From Streptomyces sp. NRRL S-37 (GTDB lineage Bacteria > Actinomycetota > Actinomycetes > Streptomycetales > Streptomycetaceae): 64,000 nt of DNA. The stretch lies in NCBI RefSeq assembly GCF_000721605.1, contig NZ_JOIZ01000002.1:124001-188000 (forward strand), written 5' to 3'. The first letter of the stretch is position 1; each line of letters begins with the position of its first letter. The notes under the pieces were generated by a model. It was not told where the DNA came from, searched no databases, and worked only from the letters and a program-made list of their open reading frames with translations. Positions 27,636 through 36,080 of the stretch are shown piece after piece. The translations under genes and the position numbers were made by a program.

Positions 27636-28366
27636 CCACGACCCCCGCCAAGGACACCGCCCACGCGACGGCCGCGCTCGCCCTCGGCGACGACGCGCTG
27701 GTGCTCTCCCACCGCCTGGGCGAGTGGGCCGGCCACGCCCCCGTGCTGGAGGAGGAGGTCGCCCTCGCCAACATCGCGCTGGACCTGCTGGGCCAGGCCC
27801 GCGTGCTGCTGTCGATGGTGGGCGACGAGGACGAGCTGGCCTACCTCCGCGAGGAGCGCGCCTTCCGCAACCTCCAGTTGGTGGAGCAGCCCAACGGCGA
27901 CTTCGCCCACACCATCGCCCGCCAGCTGTTCTTCTCCGCCCACCAGTACCTCCTCTACGGCGAACTGGCCGCGGGGGACGGCCCGTTCGCGCCGCTGGCC
28001 GGCAAGGCGGTCAAGGAGACCGCCTACCACCGCGACCACGCCGAACAGTGGACGCTGCGACTCGGCGACGGCACCGACGAGAGCCGTGCGCGGATGCAGC
28101 GTGCCGTGGACGCGCTGTGGCGCTACACCGGTGAGATGTTCCAGCCCGTCGAGGGCCTGGACGTCGACGGGAGCGGCCTGGAGACGGCCTGGCTCGCATG
28201 GGTCTCGGAGGTGCTGCGCCGGGCTACCCTCACCGTGCCCGACGGCCCCCGCACCGGGGCGTGGGCGGCCGGCGCGGGCCGTCAGGGCCTGCACACCGAG
28301 CCGTTCGGCCGGATGCTCGCCGAGATGCAGCACCTGCACCGCAGCCATCCGGGGGCGACGTGGTGA
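27632..28366 (+). CDS. paaC: Phenylacetyl-CoA epoxidase, structural subunit PaaC
   Basis: 244 aa with a ferritin-like helical fold: LGDDALVLSHRLGEWAGHAP, LEEEVALANIALDLLGQARV and KAVKETAYHRDHAEQW. Most diiron ligands of PaaA are replaced, as expected for the structural partner. Starts at GTG 27632 overlapping paaB (GTGA) and ends overlapping paaD the same way. Confidence 0.9.
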   Translation: MTTTPAKDTAHATAALALGDDALVLSHRLGEWAGHAPVLEEEVALANIALDLLGQARVLLSMVGDEDELAYLREERAFRNLQLVEQPNGDFAHTIARQLFFSAHQYLLYGELAAGDGPFAPLAGKAVKETAYHRDHAEQWTLRLGDGTDESRARMQRAVDALWRYTGEMFQPVEGLDVDGSGLETAWLAWVSEVLRRATLTVPDGPRTGAWAAGAGRQGLHTEPFGRMLAEMQHLHRSHPGATW

Positions 28367-28902
28367 CCACCCTCACCCCGCTGGAGGCCGAACTCCTGGA
28401 GCTCGCCGGTTCGGTACCCGACCCCGAACTGCCCGTGCTGACCCTGCGCGAACTGGGCGTCGTGCGCGCGGTGCACGTGCGCGGCACGGAGACCGTCGAG
28501 GTCGAGCTGACCCCGACGTACACCGGCTGCCCGGCCGTCGAGGCGATGAGCCTGGACATCGAGCGGGTGCTGCGCGAGCACGGGGTGCGCGAGGTCACCG
28601 TGCGCAGGGTGCTCGCGCCCGCCTGGTCGACCGACGACATCACGGACGAAGGGCGCCGCAAACTCCGGGAGTTCGGCATCGCCCCGCCTCGTGTACGGAC
28701 GGCCTCCGGGCCGGTCGGGGTGGAGCTGGGACCGACGCGCACCCGTGCGGCCCGGCCGGAGGACGAACCGGTGCCCGTCCGCTGCCCGCACTGCGGCTCC
28801 GCCGAGACCGAACTGCTCAGCCGCTTCTCGTCCACCGCGTGCAAGGCGCTGCGCCGCTGCCTGGCCTGCCGTGAACCGTTCGATCACTTCAAGGAGTTGT
28901 GA
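28363..28902 (+). CDS. paaD: PaaD, iron-sulfur assembly-like factor of the phenylacetyl-CoA epoxidase
   Basis: 179 aa. The N-terminal MIP18/DUF59 fold (about 10-90) has PDPELPVLTLRELGVVRAV and LTPTYTGCPAVEAM. The C-terminal zinc-ribbon-like part carries four cysteines in CPHCG and CLAC. Required for epoxidase function in other bacteria, probably through iron centre maturation. GTG start inside the paaC stop. Confidence 0.9.
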   Translation: MTTLTPLEAELLELAGSVPDPELPVLTLRELGVVRAVHVRGTETVEVELTPTYTGCPAVEAMSLDIERVLREHGVREVTVRRVLAPAWSTDDITDEGRRKLREFGIAPPRVRTASGPVGVELGPTRTRAARPEDEPVPVRCPHCGSAETELLSRFSSTACKALRRCLACREPFDHFKEL

Positions 28903-29960
28903 TGGCCCGCTTCCACCGGCTCCGGGTGGCCGCGGTCGACCGGCTCACCGACGACTCCGTCGCCCTCACCCTCACCGTCCCCCCGCACCTGGCCGAGGAG
29001 TACCGGTACGCACCGGGCCAGCACCTGGCCCTGCGGCGCGTCGCGGACGGCGAGGACATCCGGCGCACCTACTCCATCTGCTCCCCCGCACCCGACGGTG
29101 AGGCGCCGAGCACCCTCCGGGTCGGCGTGCGGCTGGTCGAGGGCGGTGCCTTCTCCACGTACGCGCTCAAGGAGATCGGCCCCGGCGACGAGCTGGAGGT
29201 GATGACCCCGGCCGGCCGGTTCACTCTCCCTCCCGCGCCCGGCCGGTACGCGGCGATCGTCGGCGGCAGCGGCATCACGCCGGTGCTGTCGATCGTCTCG
29301 ACCCTCCTCGCGCGTGAGCCCGGGGCCCGGTTCTGTCTGATCCGCAGCGACCGGACGGCCGCCTCGACGATGTTCCTGGAGGAGGTCGCCGACCTGAAGG
29401 ACCGCTACCCCGAGCGGCTCCAGCTGGTGACGGTGCTCTCCCGGGAGGAGCAGCAGGCGGGGCTGCCGTCCGGACGGCTGGACCAGGAGCGGCTGACCGG
29501 GCTGCTGCCGGCCCTGCTGCCCGTGGAGCAGGTGGACGGCTGGTTCCTGTGCGGGCCGTACGGCCTGGTCGAAGGGGCCGAGCGGGCACTGCGCGGACTG
29601 GGTGTGGCGCGTTCCCGCATCCACCAGGAGATCTTCCACGTGGACGCCGGTACGGCGACCGTCACCACGGCGCCCGCCCCCGCGCACAGCACGGTCACCG
29701 CCCGGCTCGACGGACGCGGCGGGACCTGGCCCGTCCAGGACGGCGAGTCCCTGCTGGACACGGTGCTGCGCAACCGGCCCGACGCGCCCTACGCCTGCAA
29801 GGGCGGGGTGTGCGGAACCTGCCGTGCCTTCCTCGTCTCGGGCGAGGTACGGATGGACCGCAACTTCGCGCTGGAGTCGGAGGAGACGGAGGCGGGCTAC
29901 GTCCTGGCCTGCCAGTCGCATCCGGTGACGGAGCGGGTGGAGCTGGACTTCGACCGGTAG
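28902..29960 (+). CDS. paaE: Phenylacetyl-CoA epoxidase, reductase subunit PaaE
   Basis: 352 aa. A ferredoxin-NADP+ reductase module has the FAD-binding RRTYSICSP (about 54-62), NAD(P)-binding IVGGSGITPVLSIVSTLL (about 113-130) and FLCGPYGLVEGAE. A C-terminal 2Fe-2S ferredoxin domain has YACKGGVCGTCRAFLVSGEV and a fourth cysteine in VLACQS. It passes electrons from NADPH to PaaA. I place the start at ATG 28902, sharing a base with the paaD stop, because AAGGAG is better spaced for it than for the GTG three bases earlier. Confidence 0.92.
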   Translation: MARFHRLRVAAVDRLTDDSVALTLTVPPHLAEEYRYAPGQHLALRRVADGEDIRRTYSICSPAPDGEAPSTLRVGVRLVEGGAFSTYALKEIGPGDELEVMTPAGRFTLPPAPGRYAAIVGGSGITPVLSIVSTLLAREPGARFCLIRSDRTAASTMFLEEVADLKDRYPERLQLVTVLSREEQQAGLPSGRLDQERLTGLLPALLPVEQVDGWFLCGPYGLVEGAERALRGLGVARSRIHQEIFHVDAGTATVTTAPAPAHSTVTARLDGRGGTWPVQDGESLLDTVLRNRPDAPYACKGGVCGTCRAFLVSGEVRMDRNFALESEETEAGYVLACQSHPVTERVELDFDR

Positions 29961-29974
29961 GAGCCCCCGGCCCG

Positions 29975-30000
29975 CCCCGGCCCGCCTTCGTGGGCCGGGG
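29975..30000 (+). terminator. Terminator hairpin after paaE
   Basis: CCCCGGCCC and GGGCCGGGG, perfect 9-bp arms with an 8-nt loop, 15 bp after the stop. Confidence 0.8.
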
Positions 30001-30024
30001 GTACTCGGGGGTCACTCCAGGGCC

Positions 30025-30216
30025 GCTCCGGTGCCGCGACCCGGCCGTCCGATGCCACGCTCCGATGCCGGCCCGGCCGCCCGGTACGGCTTCCCGACAC
30101 CGGTCCTGCCCTCCGGTGCCACGCTCCGGAGTCACTCCGGCACAGCCCGGTCGCCCGGCGCCGCTCTCGGGCCGTCCGGTGCCATGCTCCGGCCGTCCGG
30201 TGCCGGTCCGGCGCCG
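30025..30216. repeat. Degenerate GC-rich repeats in the paaE/rhodanese gap
   Basis: The 316-bp gap between convergent genes contains about seven scattered copies of a TCCGRTGCC-like 9-mer, several within longer CCACGCTCCGG units. No ORF or promoter is supported here. Confidence 0.5.
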
Positions 30217-30276
30217 CCGGGTGTCCGCAAGGGCCGCGTCCGGCGGGCCGACCGCGCGGGCGTCCGCGGGACGGGT

Positions 30277-30624
30277 CTACAGAACGTGCCCCGGCGTTCC
30301 GTCGTCCGTGACGACGGAACGCCCGGCGGCCTCCCACACCTGCATGCCGCCGTCCACGTTCACGGCATCGACGCCCTGCTGGGCCAGATACATGGTGACC
30401 TGCGCCGACCGTCCGCCGGAACGGCAGATCACATGGACCCGGCCGTCCTGCGGGGCGGCCTCGGTCAGCTCGCCGTAGCGGGCCACGAACTCACTGATGG
30501 GAATGTGCAGCGCCCCTGCGGCGTGGCCGGCCTTCCACTCGTCGTCCTCGCGGACGTCCAGCAGGAAGTCGCCGTCCTCGATGTCCGCGACCCGGACCGT
30601 GGGCACACCAGCTCCGAAACTCAT
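30277..30624 (-). CDS. Rhodanese-like single-domain sulfurtransferase
   Basis: 115 aa, one rhodanese domain: FLLDVREDDEWKAGHAAGAL (CH2A-like motif) and the active-site loop CRSGGRS with catalytic cysteine about 67. It carries sulfane sulfur as a persulfide. The partner is unknown. The 3' end of the coding sequence contains a perfect 14-bp inverted repeat that may also terminate transcription. The ATG at 30624 has only a weak ribosome site. Confidence 0.88.
   Translation of the reverse strand: MSFGAGVPTVRVADIEDGDFLLDVREDDEWKAGHAAGALHIPISEFVARYGELTEAAPQDGRVHVICRSGGRSAQVTMYLAQQGVDAVNVDGGMQVWEAAGRSVVTDDGTPGHVL
30293..30323. terminator. Perfect inverted repeat inside the rhodanese 3' coding end
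   Basis: GGCGTTCCGTCGTC (30293-30306) and its complement (30310-30323) with a 3-nt loop. It encodes the last residues of the protein and could act as a terminator that starts before the stop codon. Confidence 0.55.
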
Positions 30625-30658
30625 GCCCCCGACGCTACCCGACCGGGTGGCCCCCGGC

Positions 30659-31498
30659 TCAGGCCAGCAGTGCCGCCAGCTCCGCCTCGCGCTCGGTCAC
30701 CTGGGTCCGCAGCTGCTCGGCGATCTCCTCCAGGAGCCTGTCGGGGTCGTCCGGGGCGAGGCGGAGCATCGAGCCGATGGCACCGTCCTCCAGTTCCCTG
30801 GCGACCAGCGTGAGCATCTCCTTGCGGCGGGCGAGCCATTCGAGGCGGGCGTAGAGCTCCTCGCCCGCGCTCGGGACACGCTTCAGCTCCGGTCCCTTGG
30901 CCCACTCCTCGGCGAGTTCGCGCAGCTCGTCCTCGTTGCCGCGGGCGTAGGCGGCGTTGACGCGGGTGATGAACTCCTCGCGGCGCGCTCGTTCCTTCTC
31001 CTCCTGCGCCAGGTCCGGGTGGGCCTTGCGGGCGAGGTCGCGGTAGAGCTTGCGGGCCTCCTCGCTGGGCCGCACCCGCCGCGGGGGCCGCACCGGCCGG
31101 TCGGTGAGCATGGCGGTGGCCTCGGGGAAGAGGCCGTCGCCGTCCATCCAGCCGTTGAGCAGCTCCTCGACGCCGGGGATGGGCATCAGCCGGGCGCGCG
31201 CCTCGTCGGCCCGGCGCCGGTCCTCGGGGTCGTCGCTGCGGGCGGCCCTGGCCTCCAGGATCAGGGCCTCCAGCTCCTCGAGCCGGGCGTACATCGGGCC
31301 GAGCTTCTGTTCGTGCAGCCGGGAGAAGTTCTCGACCTCGACGCGGAAGGTCTCCACGGCGATCTCGAACTCGATCAGCGCCTGCTCGGCCGCGCGGACG
31401 GCCTGCTCCAGCCGCTCCTCGGGCCGCGCCGCGCCACCACCGCCGGGGGTCCGCTCCGCACCGGCGCCGCCACTCTGCTCACCTTCCGAGGTCGTCAC
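30659..31498 (-). CDS. J-domain-like coiled-coil protein, unknown role
   Basis: 279 aa, acidic and helical. Residues 30-90 form a coiled coil (EQAVRAAEQALIEFEIAVET, FSRLHEQKLGPMYARLEELE). Residues about 140-200 look like a J-domain (EEARKLYRDLARKAHPDLAQ with the HPD tripeptide, then FITRVNAAYARG), and the C-terminus is again helical. J-domains stimulate DnaK ATPase, so a co-chaperone role is plausible. Start uncertain: GTG 31498 begins TTSEGEQ, and a GTG six codons earlier is also possible. Confidence 0.7.
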   Translation of the reverse strand: MTTSEGEQSGGAGAERTPGGGGAARPEERLEQAVRAAEQALIEFEIAVETFRVEVENFSRLHEQKLGPMYARLEELEALILEARAARSDDPEDRRRADEARARLMPIPGVEELLNGWMDGDGLFPEATAMLTDRPVRPPRRVRPSEEARKLYRDLARKAHPDLAQEEKERARREEFITRVNAAYARGNEDELRELAEEWAKGPELKRVPSAGEELYARLEWLARRKEMLTLVARELEDGAIGSMLRLAPDDPDRLLEEIAEQLRTQVTEREAELAALLA

Positions 31499-31588
31499 CC
31501 GGACAGCGTAGGCCACCCGCCCGGCCGGTCGCCCCGCCGCGGCGGCGCACTCCCCGGTCAGAGGCGCGCGCCTGACCCGGAGGCCCGC

Positions 31589-33049
31589 TCACACCCCCGT
31601 CTCCGCCGCGATCCGTCCCGACCGCACCGCGGTCACCAGGTCGGTGTGGTCGGCCTCGGTGCGGTCGGCGTAGGTGACGGCGAAGGCCGCCACCGCCTCG
31701 TCCAGTTCGTCGTTCTTGCCGCAGTACCCGGCGATCAGGCGGGGGTCGGCGCTGTGGGAGTGGGCGCGGGCCAGCAGGGCACCGGTCATCCGGGCGTAGT
31801 CGTCGATCTGGTCGACGGCCAGCGCGGCCGGGTCGACGCTGCCCTTGCGGTTGCGGAACTGGCGCACCTGGTAGGGGCGGCCGTCGACCGTCGTCCAGCC
31901 CAGCAGGCTGTCGCTTATCACCTGCATCCGCTTCTGGCCGTGGACCACCCGCCTGCCCTCGTGGCCGGCCTCGGGGACGTCGAACCCGGCCGTCGGCAGA
32001 TGCGGCACGAGGGCCGAGGGGCGGGCCTCCTTCACCTGGAGGACCAGGGGCTCGCCCCGGTGGTCGAGGAGCAGCACGACGTACGAGCGGGTGCCCACAC
32101 TGCCGGTGCCGACGACGCGGAACGCCACGTCGTGCACCGCGTGCCGGGCCAGCAGCGGGTGGCGGTCGGGCGGGAGCGTGCCGAGGTACCGCTCCAGCGA
32201 GGCGGCCACCCGGGCGGCCTCGTCGTCCGGTATGCGGCGCAGGACCGGCGGCGCGTCGACGAAGCGGCGGCCGCCGTCCCCGGTCGGCTCGGTGGACTTG
32301 GCCGCGAACCGGCCGCTGGTGTTCGCGCGGGCCTTCTCGGAGACCCGCTCCAGGGTGCCCAGCAGGTCGTGGGCGTCGGTGTGGGAGACCAGTTCCTCGT
32401 CCGCGATGGCGTTCCAGGCGTCCAGCGCCGGCAGCTTGGACAGCAGCCGCATCGTGCGGCGGTAGGCGCCCACGGTGTCGTGGGCCGCGGCACGGCAGGT
32501 GTCCTCGTCCGCGCCGGCCTCGCGCCCGGCGAGCACCAGGGAGGTGGCGAGCCGCTTGAGGTCCCATTCCCAGGGGCCGTGCACCGTCTCGTCGAAGTCG
32601 TTCAGGTCGATGACCAGTCCGCCGCGCGCGTCGCCGTAGAGGCCGAAATTCGCCGCGTGGGCGTCGCCGCAGATCTGGGCGCCGATCCGGGTCACCGGCG
32701 TGCGGGCCAGGTCGTACGCCATGAGACCCGCCGATCCACGCAGGAAGGCGAACGGTGTCGCCGTCATCCTGCCCACCCGGATCGGTGCGAGCTCGGGCAG
32801 CCGGCCCCGGCTGGACTCCTCGACGGCGCTCACGGCGTCGGGGCGGGAGGCGTCCGGGGCGAAGGCGGCGTGTGCCGCGCGGGGAACCCGACCGCGCAGG
32901 GCCTTGCCCTCCACCCTGGGGCTGCCCCCGGCGAACGGCTCGGCGAATCCCGGCACCCGCGGCAGCCGCCGCACCGGGACCGCACCGCCGGTCCCGGTCG
33001 CACCGGCGGGCTCATGAGTCCCGGACATCACGGCAACGGCTTCGGTCAC
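31589..33049 (-). CDS. DUF2252 family protein
   Basis: 486 aa. DUF2252 blocks: PFAFLRGSAGLMAYDLA, QICGDAHAANFGLYGD, IDLNDFDETVHGPWEWDLKR and QVKEARPSAL. The GDxHxxN and DxND motifs and the lysine in QVKEA recall aminoglycoside phosphotransferase and kinase-like folds, so a kinase-related activity on a small molecule is likely but unproven. I choose the GTG at 33049 since GGGGAGG lies 8 nt upstream. An earlier ATG lacks a ribosome site. Confidence 0.8.
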   Translation of the reverse strand: MTEAVAVMSGTHEPAGATGTGGAVPVRRLPRVPGFAEPFAGGSPRVEGKALRGRVPRAAHAAFAPDASRPDAVSAVEESSRGRLPELAPIRVGRMTATPFAFLRGSAGLMAYDLARTPVTRIGAQICGDAHAANFGLYGDARGGLVIDLNDFDETVHGPWEWDLKRLATSLVLAGREAGADEDTCRAAAHDTVGAYRRTMRLLSKLPALDAWNAIADEELVSHTDAHDLLGTLERVSEKARANTSGRFAAKSTEPTGDGGRRFVDAPPVLRRIPDDEAARVAASLERYLGTLPPDRHPLLARHAVHDVAFRVVGTGSVGTRSYVVLLLDHRGEPLVLQVKEARPSALVPHLPTAGFDVPEAGHEGRRVVHGQKRMQVISDSLLGWTTVDGRPYQVRQFRNRKGSVDPAALAVDQIDDYARMTGALLARAHSHSADPRLIAGYCGKNDELDEAVAAFAVTYADRTEADHTDLVTAVRSGRIAAETGV

Positions 33050-33181
33050 GGCGACCGCCTCCCCGTACACATACGTGCCGTACACACGCGTCGACATCGA
33101 TCGTGCCGACCGTACAGCCGGTGGCCGAAACACGTCAGACCCTGTGGACAACTCTTCCGGTGTGGAAAGCCCGGGCCCGGC

Positions 33182-33280
33182 CCGGTGCGGACGAGGCCCG
33201 GGGCCCATCCGGTGCGGACGAAGCCCGGCCCGCGTCTCGTCAGCGGGTTCGGTCGGTCCGATCCGTGCGGACGAGGCCCG
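33182..33280. repeat. Three copies of a CCGGTGCGGACGAGGCCCGG-like unit
   Basis: Copies at 33182-33201, 33209-33228 and 33263-33280 (last one diverged), between the TetR stop and the DUF2252 gene. Confidence 0.7.
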
Positions 33281-33284
33281 CCCC

Positions 33285-33950
33285 CTACCCGACCTCCGCC
33301 ACCTCTCCCGCCGCCGGCAGCAGCCGTCCCTCGGCGAGCAGCCGCCCGGCGCGGTCCTGGGAGATGTCCAGCCGGGCCAGCACGGCCGGAACGGCCACGC
33401 CCGGCAGCATGTGGTGGAAGAGCACGGCGACCCGGTGCTCCAGGTCCTGCCGCTGGCAGCGCAGCTGCGACAGGAGCTGCACCCCGGAGAAGCTCGCGAC
33501 CAGCAGTTCCGCCGTCTCCGTCGCGTCGACGTGCGGCAGCAATTCGCCTCCCGCCTTGGCCTCGGCCAGGGTCCGGGTGGTCTGGTCGATCCACATGCCG
33601 AACGCCGGAGTGCGGTCCAGCCCCAGCGCCCCCTGGTCCAGGGCCAGTCCGACACTGGCCCGTACCAGCGGTTCGGTCCGCAGCCGCAGCGCCAGCACCA
33701 GGCCGGAGTCGACGAGTTCCTGCAGTTTGCTGGACTGGGGCGGCAGGGAGATCGCGAGCTGCTCCTCGAACACGCCGAGCGCCAGCTCCTCCTTGGAGCC
33801 GAAGTGGAAGTACAGCGCGCCCTTGGTGACTCCGGCCCGCTCCAGGATCTCCCCGATGGTCGCCGAGGTGTAGCCGCGTTCGTCGAAGACGGCCGCCGCC
33901 GCCTCCAGGATGGTCCGCCGGGTGCGGATCGCGCGCTCCTGTCGCGCCAT
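33285..33950 (-). CDS. Gamma-butyrolactone receptor-like TetR regulator (ArpA/ScbR family)
   Basis: 221 aa. The N-terminal helix-turn-helix (about 10-55) contains IGEILERAGVTKGALYFHFG, the characteristic sequence of ArpA/ScbR receptors. The ligand domain has the family WIDQTTRTLAEA and LLVASFSGVQLLS segments, with a tryptophan positioned as in A-factor receptors. ATG at 33950 follows AGGAGG at 8 nt. It is divergent from an afsA homologue across an ARE-like element, the usual layout of a GBL quorum system that times secondary metabolism or development. Pseudo-receptors also exist, so true ligand binding needs testing. Confidence 0.88.
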   Translation of the reverse strand: MARQERAIRTRRTILEAAAAVFDERGYTSATIGEILERAGVTKGALYFHFGSKEELALGVFEEQLAISLPPQSSKLQELVDSGLVLALRLRTEPLVRASVGLALDQGALGLDRTPAFGMWIDQTTRTLAEAKAGGELLPHVDATETAELLVASFSGVQLLSQLRCQRQDLEHRVAVLFHHMLPGVAVPAVLARLDISQDRAGRLLAEGRLLPAAGEVAEVG

Positions 33951-34096
33951 CGGGTGCCTCCTGATCTGGGTGGATCTCGTGGGTCGCACCGCGCGGTCGT
34001 CATGAAGCTGCCGTGGAGCCGTCGTGAAGCCGCCGTGCGGTTGTCGTGTCGTGCGGGGCGCGTGGGCTCGTCTCCGGCGGTGTGGATCACCCTTGG

Positions 34097-34122
34097 AAAA
34101 AAACCAACTCGTCCGTATCTTA
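34097..34122. promoter_or_regulatory. Autoregulatory element (ARE)-like operator for the GBL receptor
   Basis: A run of seven A then CCAACTC, GTCCGTATCT and TA. This resembles the ScbR-binding sequence in the scbA/scbR gap (A-tract, ACC, central CTC, GTATCTTA), recalled from memory. It is A+T-rich in a GC-rich gap and lies about 75 nt before afsA. Confidence 0.6.
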
Positions 34123-34197
34123 GTGCGAGCCGCCCGGAGGTCCGATGCCCGGTCCCGGGTGTTCCTCATGCCGCCGCCGGATTCCTGGAGCGCCCCC

Positions 34198-35157
34198 ATG
34201 GAGGATCAGACCGGACAGCGGGTCCCGCCCGCAAACACCGCCGGCAGACCCGGTGCCCGCAGCCGCGTCACCGCCGAACTCGCCCACCGTCCCCGCGCGG
34301 CGGACGTCTTCCCGGTCGAATGGGTCCGGCTCTCGGACGTCCGCTTCCGTGTCACCGCGCGCTGGCCCGCGGACCACGCCTTCTTCGGCCCCGTCGACGA
34401 CCGCCACCAGGATCCGATGATCGTCGGTGAAACGTTGCGCCAGACCTCGATGGTTCTCGCCCACGCGGAGTTCGGCGCCCCCGCCGACACCCACTTCGTC
34501 ATGCGGGACCTGGACGTGTTCACCGACCCGGACCGGCTGCTGCTCGCGGACGCGGACGAGCCGGTCACCGTCGACGTCGTCTGCTCCGAGGTCCGCCGCC
34601 GGGGCCGGGGCCTGAACGGCATGCGCACGACGATGGAGTTCCGCCGCGCGGGACGCCTCGTCGCCCGGGGCACCGGCAGCACCGGCTGCACCTCCCCGGC
34701 CGCCTACCGCCGCCTGCGGGAACGCCAACTGGCCGCCCAGGGGGCCCGAATACCGCTGCCGGAGCCGGTGTCGCCCGAACTGGTGGGCCGCCACCGCGCG
34801 GAGGACGTCGTCCTCGCTCCCGCGGACCGGCCCGGCTCCTGGCTGCTGCGCGCACACACCGGGCACCCGGTCCTCTTCCCGCGCCCCAACGACCACGTCC
34901 CCGGCATGGTCCTGTTCGAGGCGGCCCGCCAGGCCGCGACCGCGGCGTCGGACCGGCTGCCCTTCCTGCCGTCCGAACTGTCCGTCTCCTTCAGCCGCTA
35001 CGCCGAGCTGGACAGCCCCTGCCGGCTCGACGCCGAAGTGCTCGACAAGGGTGAGGGCGAGGTGACGGTGCGGGTGTCGGGCACACAGGACGGCCGGCCC
35101 GTCTTCGCCGCCACCCTCACCTGCCCGCCCCAGGCCCCGGTACGGTCCCTGCCATGA
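34198..35157 (+). CDS. afsA: AfsA-family gamma-butyrolactone biosynthesis protein
   Basis: 319 aa. Two AfsA hot-dog repeats: the first has RPRAADVFPVEWVRL, DPMIVGETLRQTSMVLAHAE and GMRTTMEFRRAGRLVARGTG; the second has ADRPGSWLLRAHTGHPVLFP and HVPGMVLFEAARQAA. AfsA condenses a beta-ketoacyl thioester with dihydroxyacetone phosphate to start GBL synthesis. ATG at 34198 has GGAG at 9 nt. An ATG ten codons earlier is also open. The stop overlaps the next gene (ATGA), so the epimerase is probably part of the same pathway. Confidence 0.88.
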   Translation: MEDQTGQRVPPANTAGRPGARSRVTAELAHRPRAADVFPVEWVRLSDVRFRVTARWPADHAFFGPVDDRHQDPMIVGETLRQTSMVLAHAEFGAPADTHFVMRDLDVFTDPDRLLLADADEPVTVDVVCSEVRRRGRGLNGMRTTMEFRRAGRLVARGTGSTGCTSPAAYRRLRERQLAAQGARIPLPEPVSPELVGRHRAEDVVLAPADRPGSWLLRAHTGHPVLFPRPNDHVPGMVLFEAARQAATAASDRLPFLPSELSVSFSRYAELDSPCRLDAEVLDKGEGEVTVRVSGTQDGRPVFAATLTCPPQAPVRSLP

Positions 35158-36080
35158 CCGTCGACCTCCTGATCACCGGCGCGACGGGCTTCATCGGCAG
35201 CCGGGTCGCGGCAGCGGCCCTGGAACGCCCCGGGGTCCGCGTCCGGTCACTGTCCCGCCGTACGCCGTCCGGGCGGCCGGACTCCGAGGCGGTGCCCGGC
35301 GACCTCGCCGACCCGCGCACCCTGCACGGCACGTGCGCCGGCGTCGACGTCCTCGTCCACTGCGCCTCCCGCGTGAGCGGTGACCCGGAGTCCGTCGCCG
35401 CGGTCAACGACCTCGGCACGAAGGCCCTGGTGGAGGAGGCCGTACGGAGCGGAGTGCGCCGGATCGTGTATGTGAGCACCGCCGCCGTCCACGGCCGGGG
35501 CCCCTTCCGGGGCGTACGGCCCGGTGAAGCCCCGATCGCGCCCGCGTCCGCCACCAGCCGCACCCGCGCGGCAGCCGAACGGCATGTCCTCGACGCGGGC
35601 GGCCTGGTGCTGCGCCCGCACCTGGTGCACGGCGAGGGCGACCGCTGGATGATCCCCGGACTGGTGGGACTGCTGCGGGAGTTGTCCGCGTCCGTGTCCG
35701 GCTGCGAGGCGCTCCAGTCGATGATCGACGTCGACACCCTGGGCCGGGCGGTCGTCGCCGCGGCACTGTCCCCCGGCCACGGACCCGGTGCCCACTACGT
35801 CGCGCACCCGGCCCCCGTCCCCGCCTCGGAGCTGGTCGCGGCCGTGTGCGAGCGGGTGGAACGGCCCGGCGGCGGCGCCTCGGTGGACGTGGACACCGCC
35901 CTCGCCCGGGCCGCCGGGTCCCCGCGCGCGCTGCATCACCTGGGCATGCTCACCGTGGACCACTGGTTCGCGGACGACGGCTTCTGGAAGGACCTGGACT
36001 GCTCACCGGGTGAGGGGTTCGCCCGTACGTTCGTGCGGTCGGCATCGTGGTATCGGTCGTACATGATGACCGGTCGATAA
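35154..36080 (+). CDS. NAD(P)-dependent epimerase/dehydratase, probably in GBL synthesis
   Basis: 308 aa, extended SDR: N-terminal LLITGATGFIGSRVAAAA (about 5-22), DVLVHCASRV, YVSTAAVHGRGPF and a mid-part HLVHGEGDRWMIPGLVGLLR. The usual catalytic YxxxK is not obvious; the region after the Ser-Thr block reads ATSRTRAAAERHVL, which lacks a clear tyrosine, so it may be an atypical member. Fused by overlap to afsA, it likely reduces or modifies the butenolide intermediate. Similar genes accompany afsA in other GBL clusters. Confidence 0.8.
   Translation: MTVDLLITGATGFIGSRVAAAALERPGVRVRSLSRRTPSGRPDSEAVPGDLADPRTLHGTCAGVDVLVHCASRVSGDPESVAAVNDLGTKALVEEAVRSGVRRIVYVSTAAVHGRGPFRGVRPGEAPIAPASATSRTRAAAERHVLDAGGLVLRPHLVHGEGDRWMIPGLVGLLRELSASVSGCEALQSMIDVDTLGRAVVAAALSPGHGPGAHYVAHPAPVPASELVAAVCERVERPGGGASVDVDTALARAAGSPRALHHLGMLTVDHWFADDGFWKDLDCSPGEGFARTFVRSASWYRSYMMTGR

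Noticed and set aside
33143..33151. Single TGTGGACAA (DnaA box) between the TetR and DUF2252 genes
   Set aside because: An isolated 9-mer is expected by chance; no cluster.
30497..33829. Very long rightward open frame (about 1100 codons) opposite the rhodanese, J-domain and DUF2252 genes
   Set aside because: It is antisense to well-supported genes, has low-complexity Val/Gly/Arg-rich composition, and exists because GC-rich third positions suppress stops.
33285..36080. Antibiotic biosynthetic cluster around the GBL genes
   Set aside because: No polyketide synthase, peptide synthetase or tailoring set in the window.
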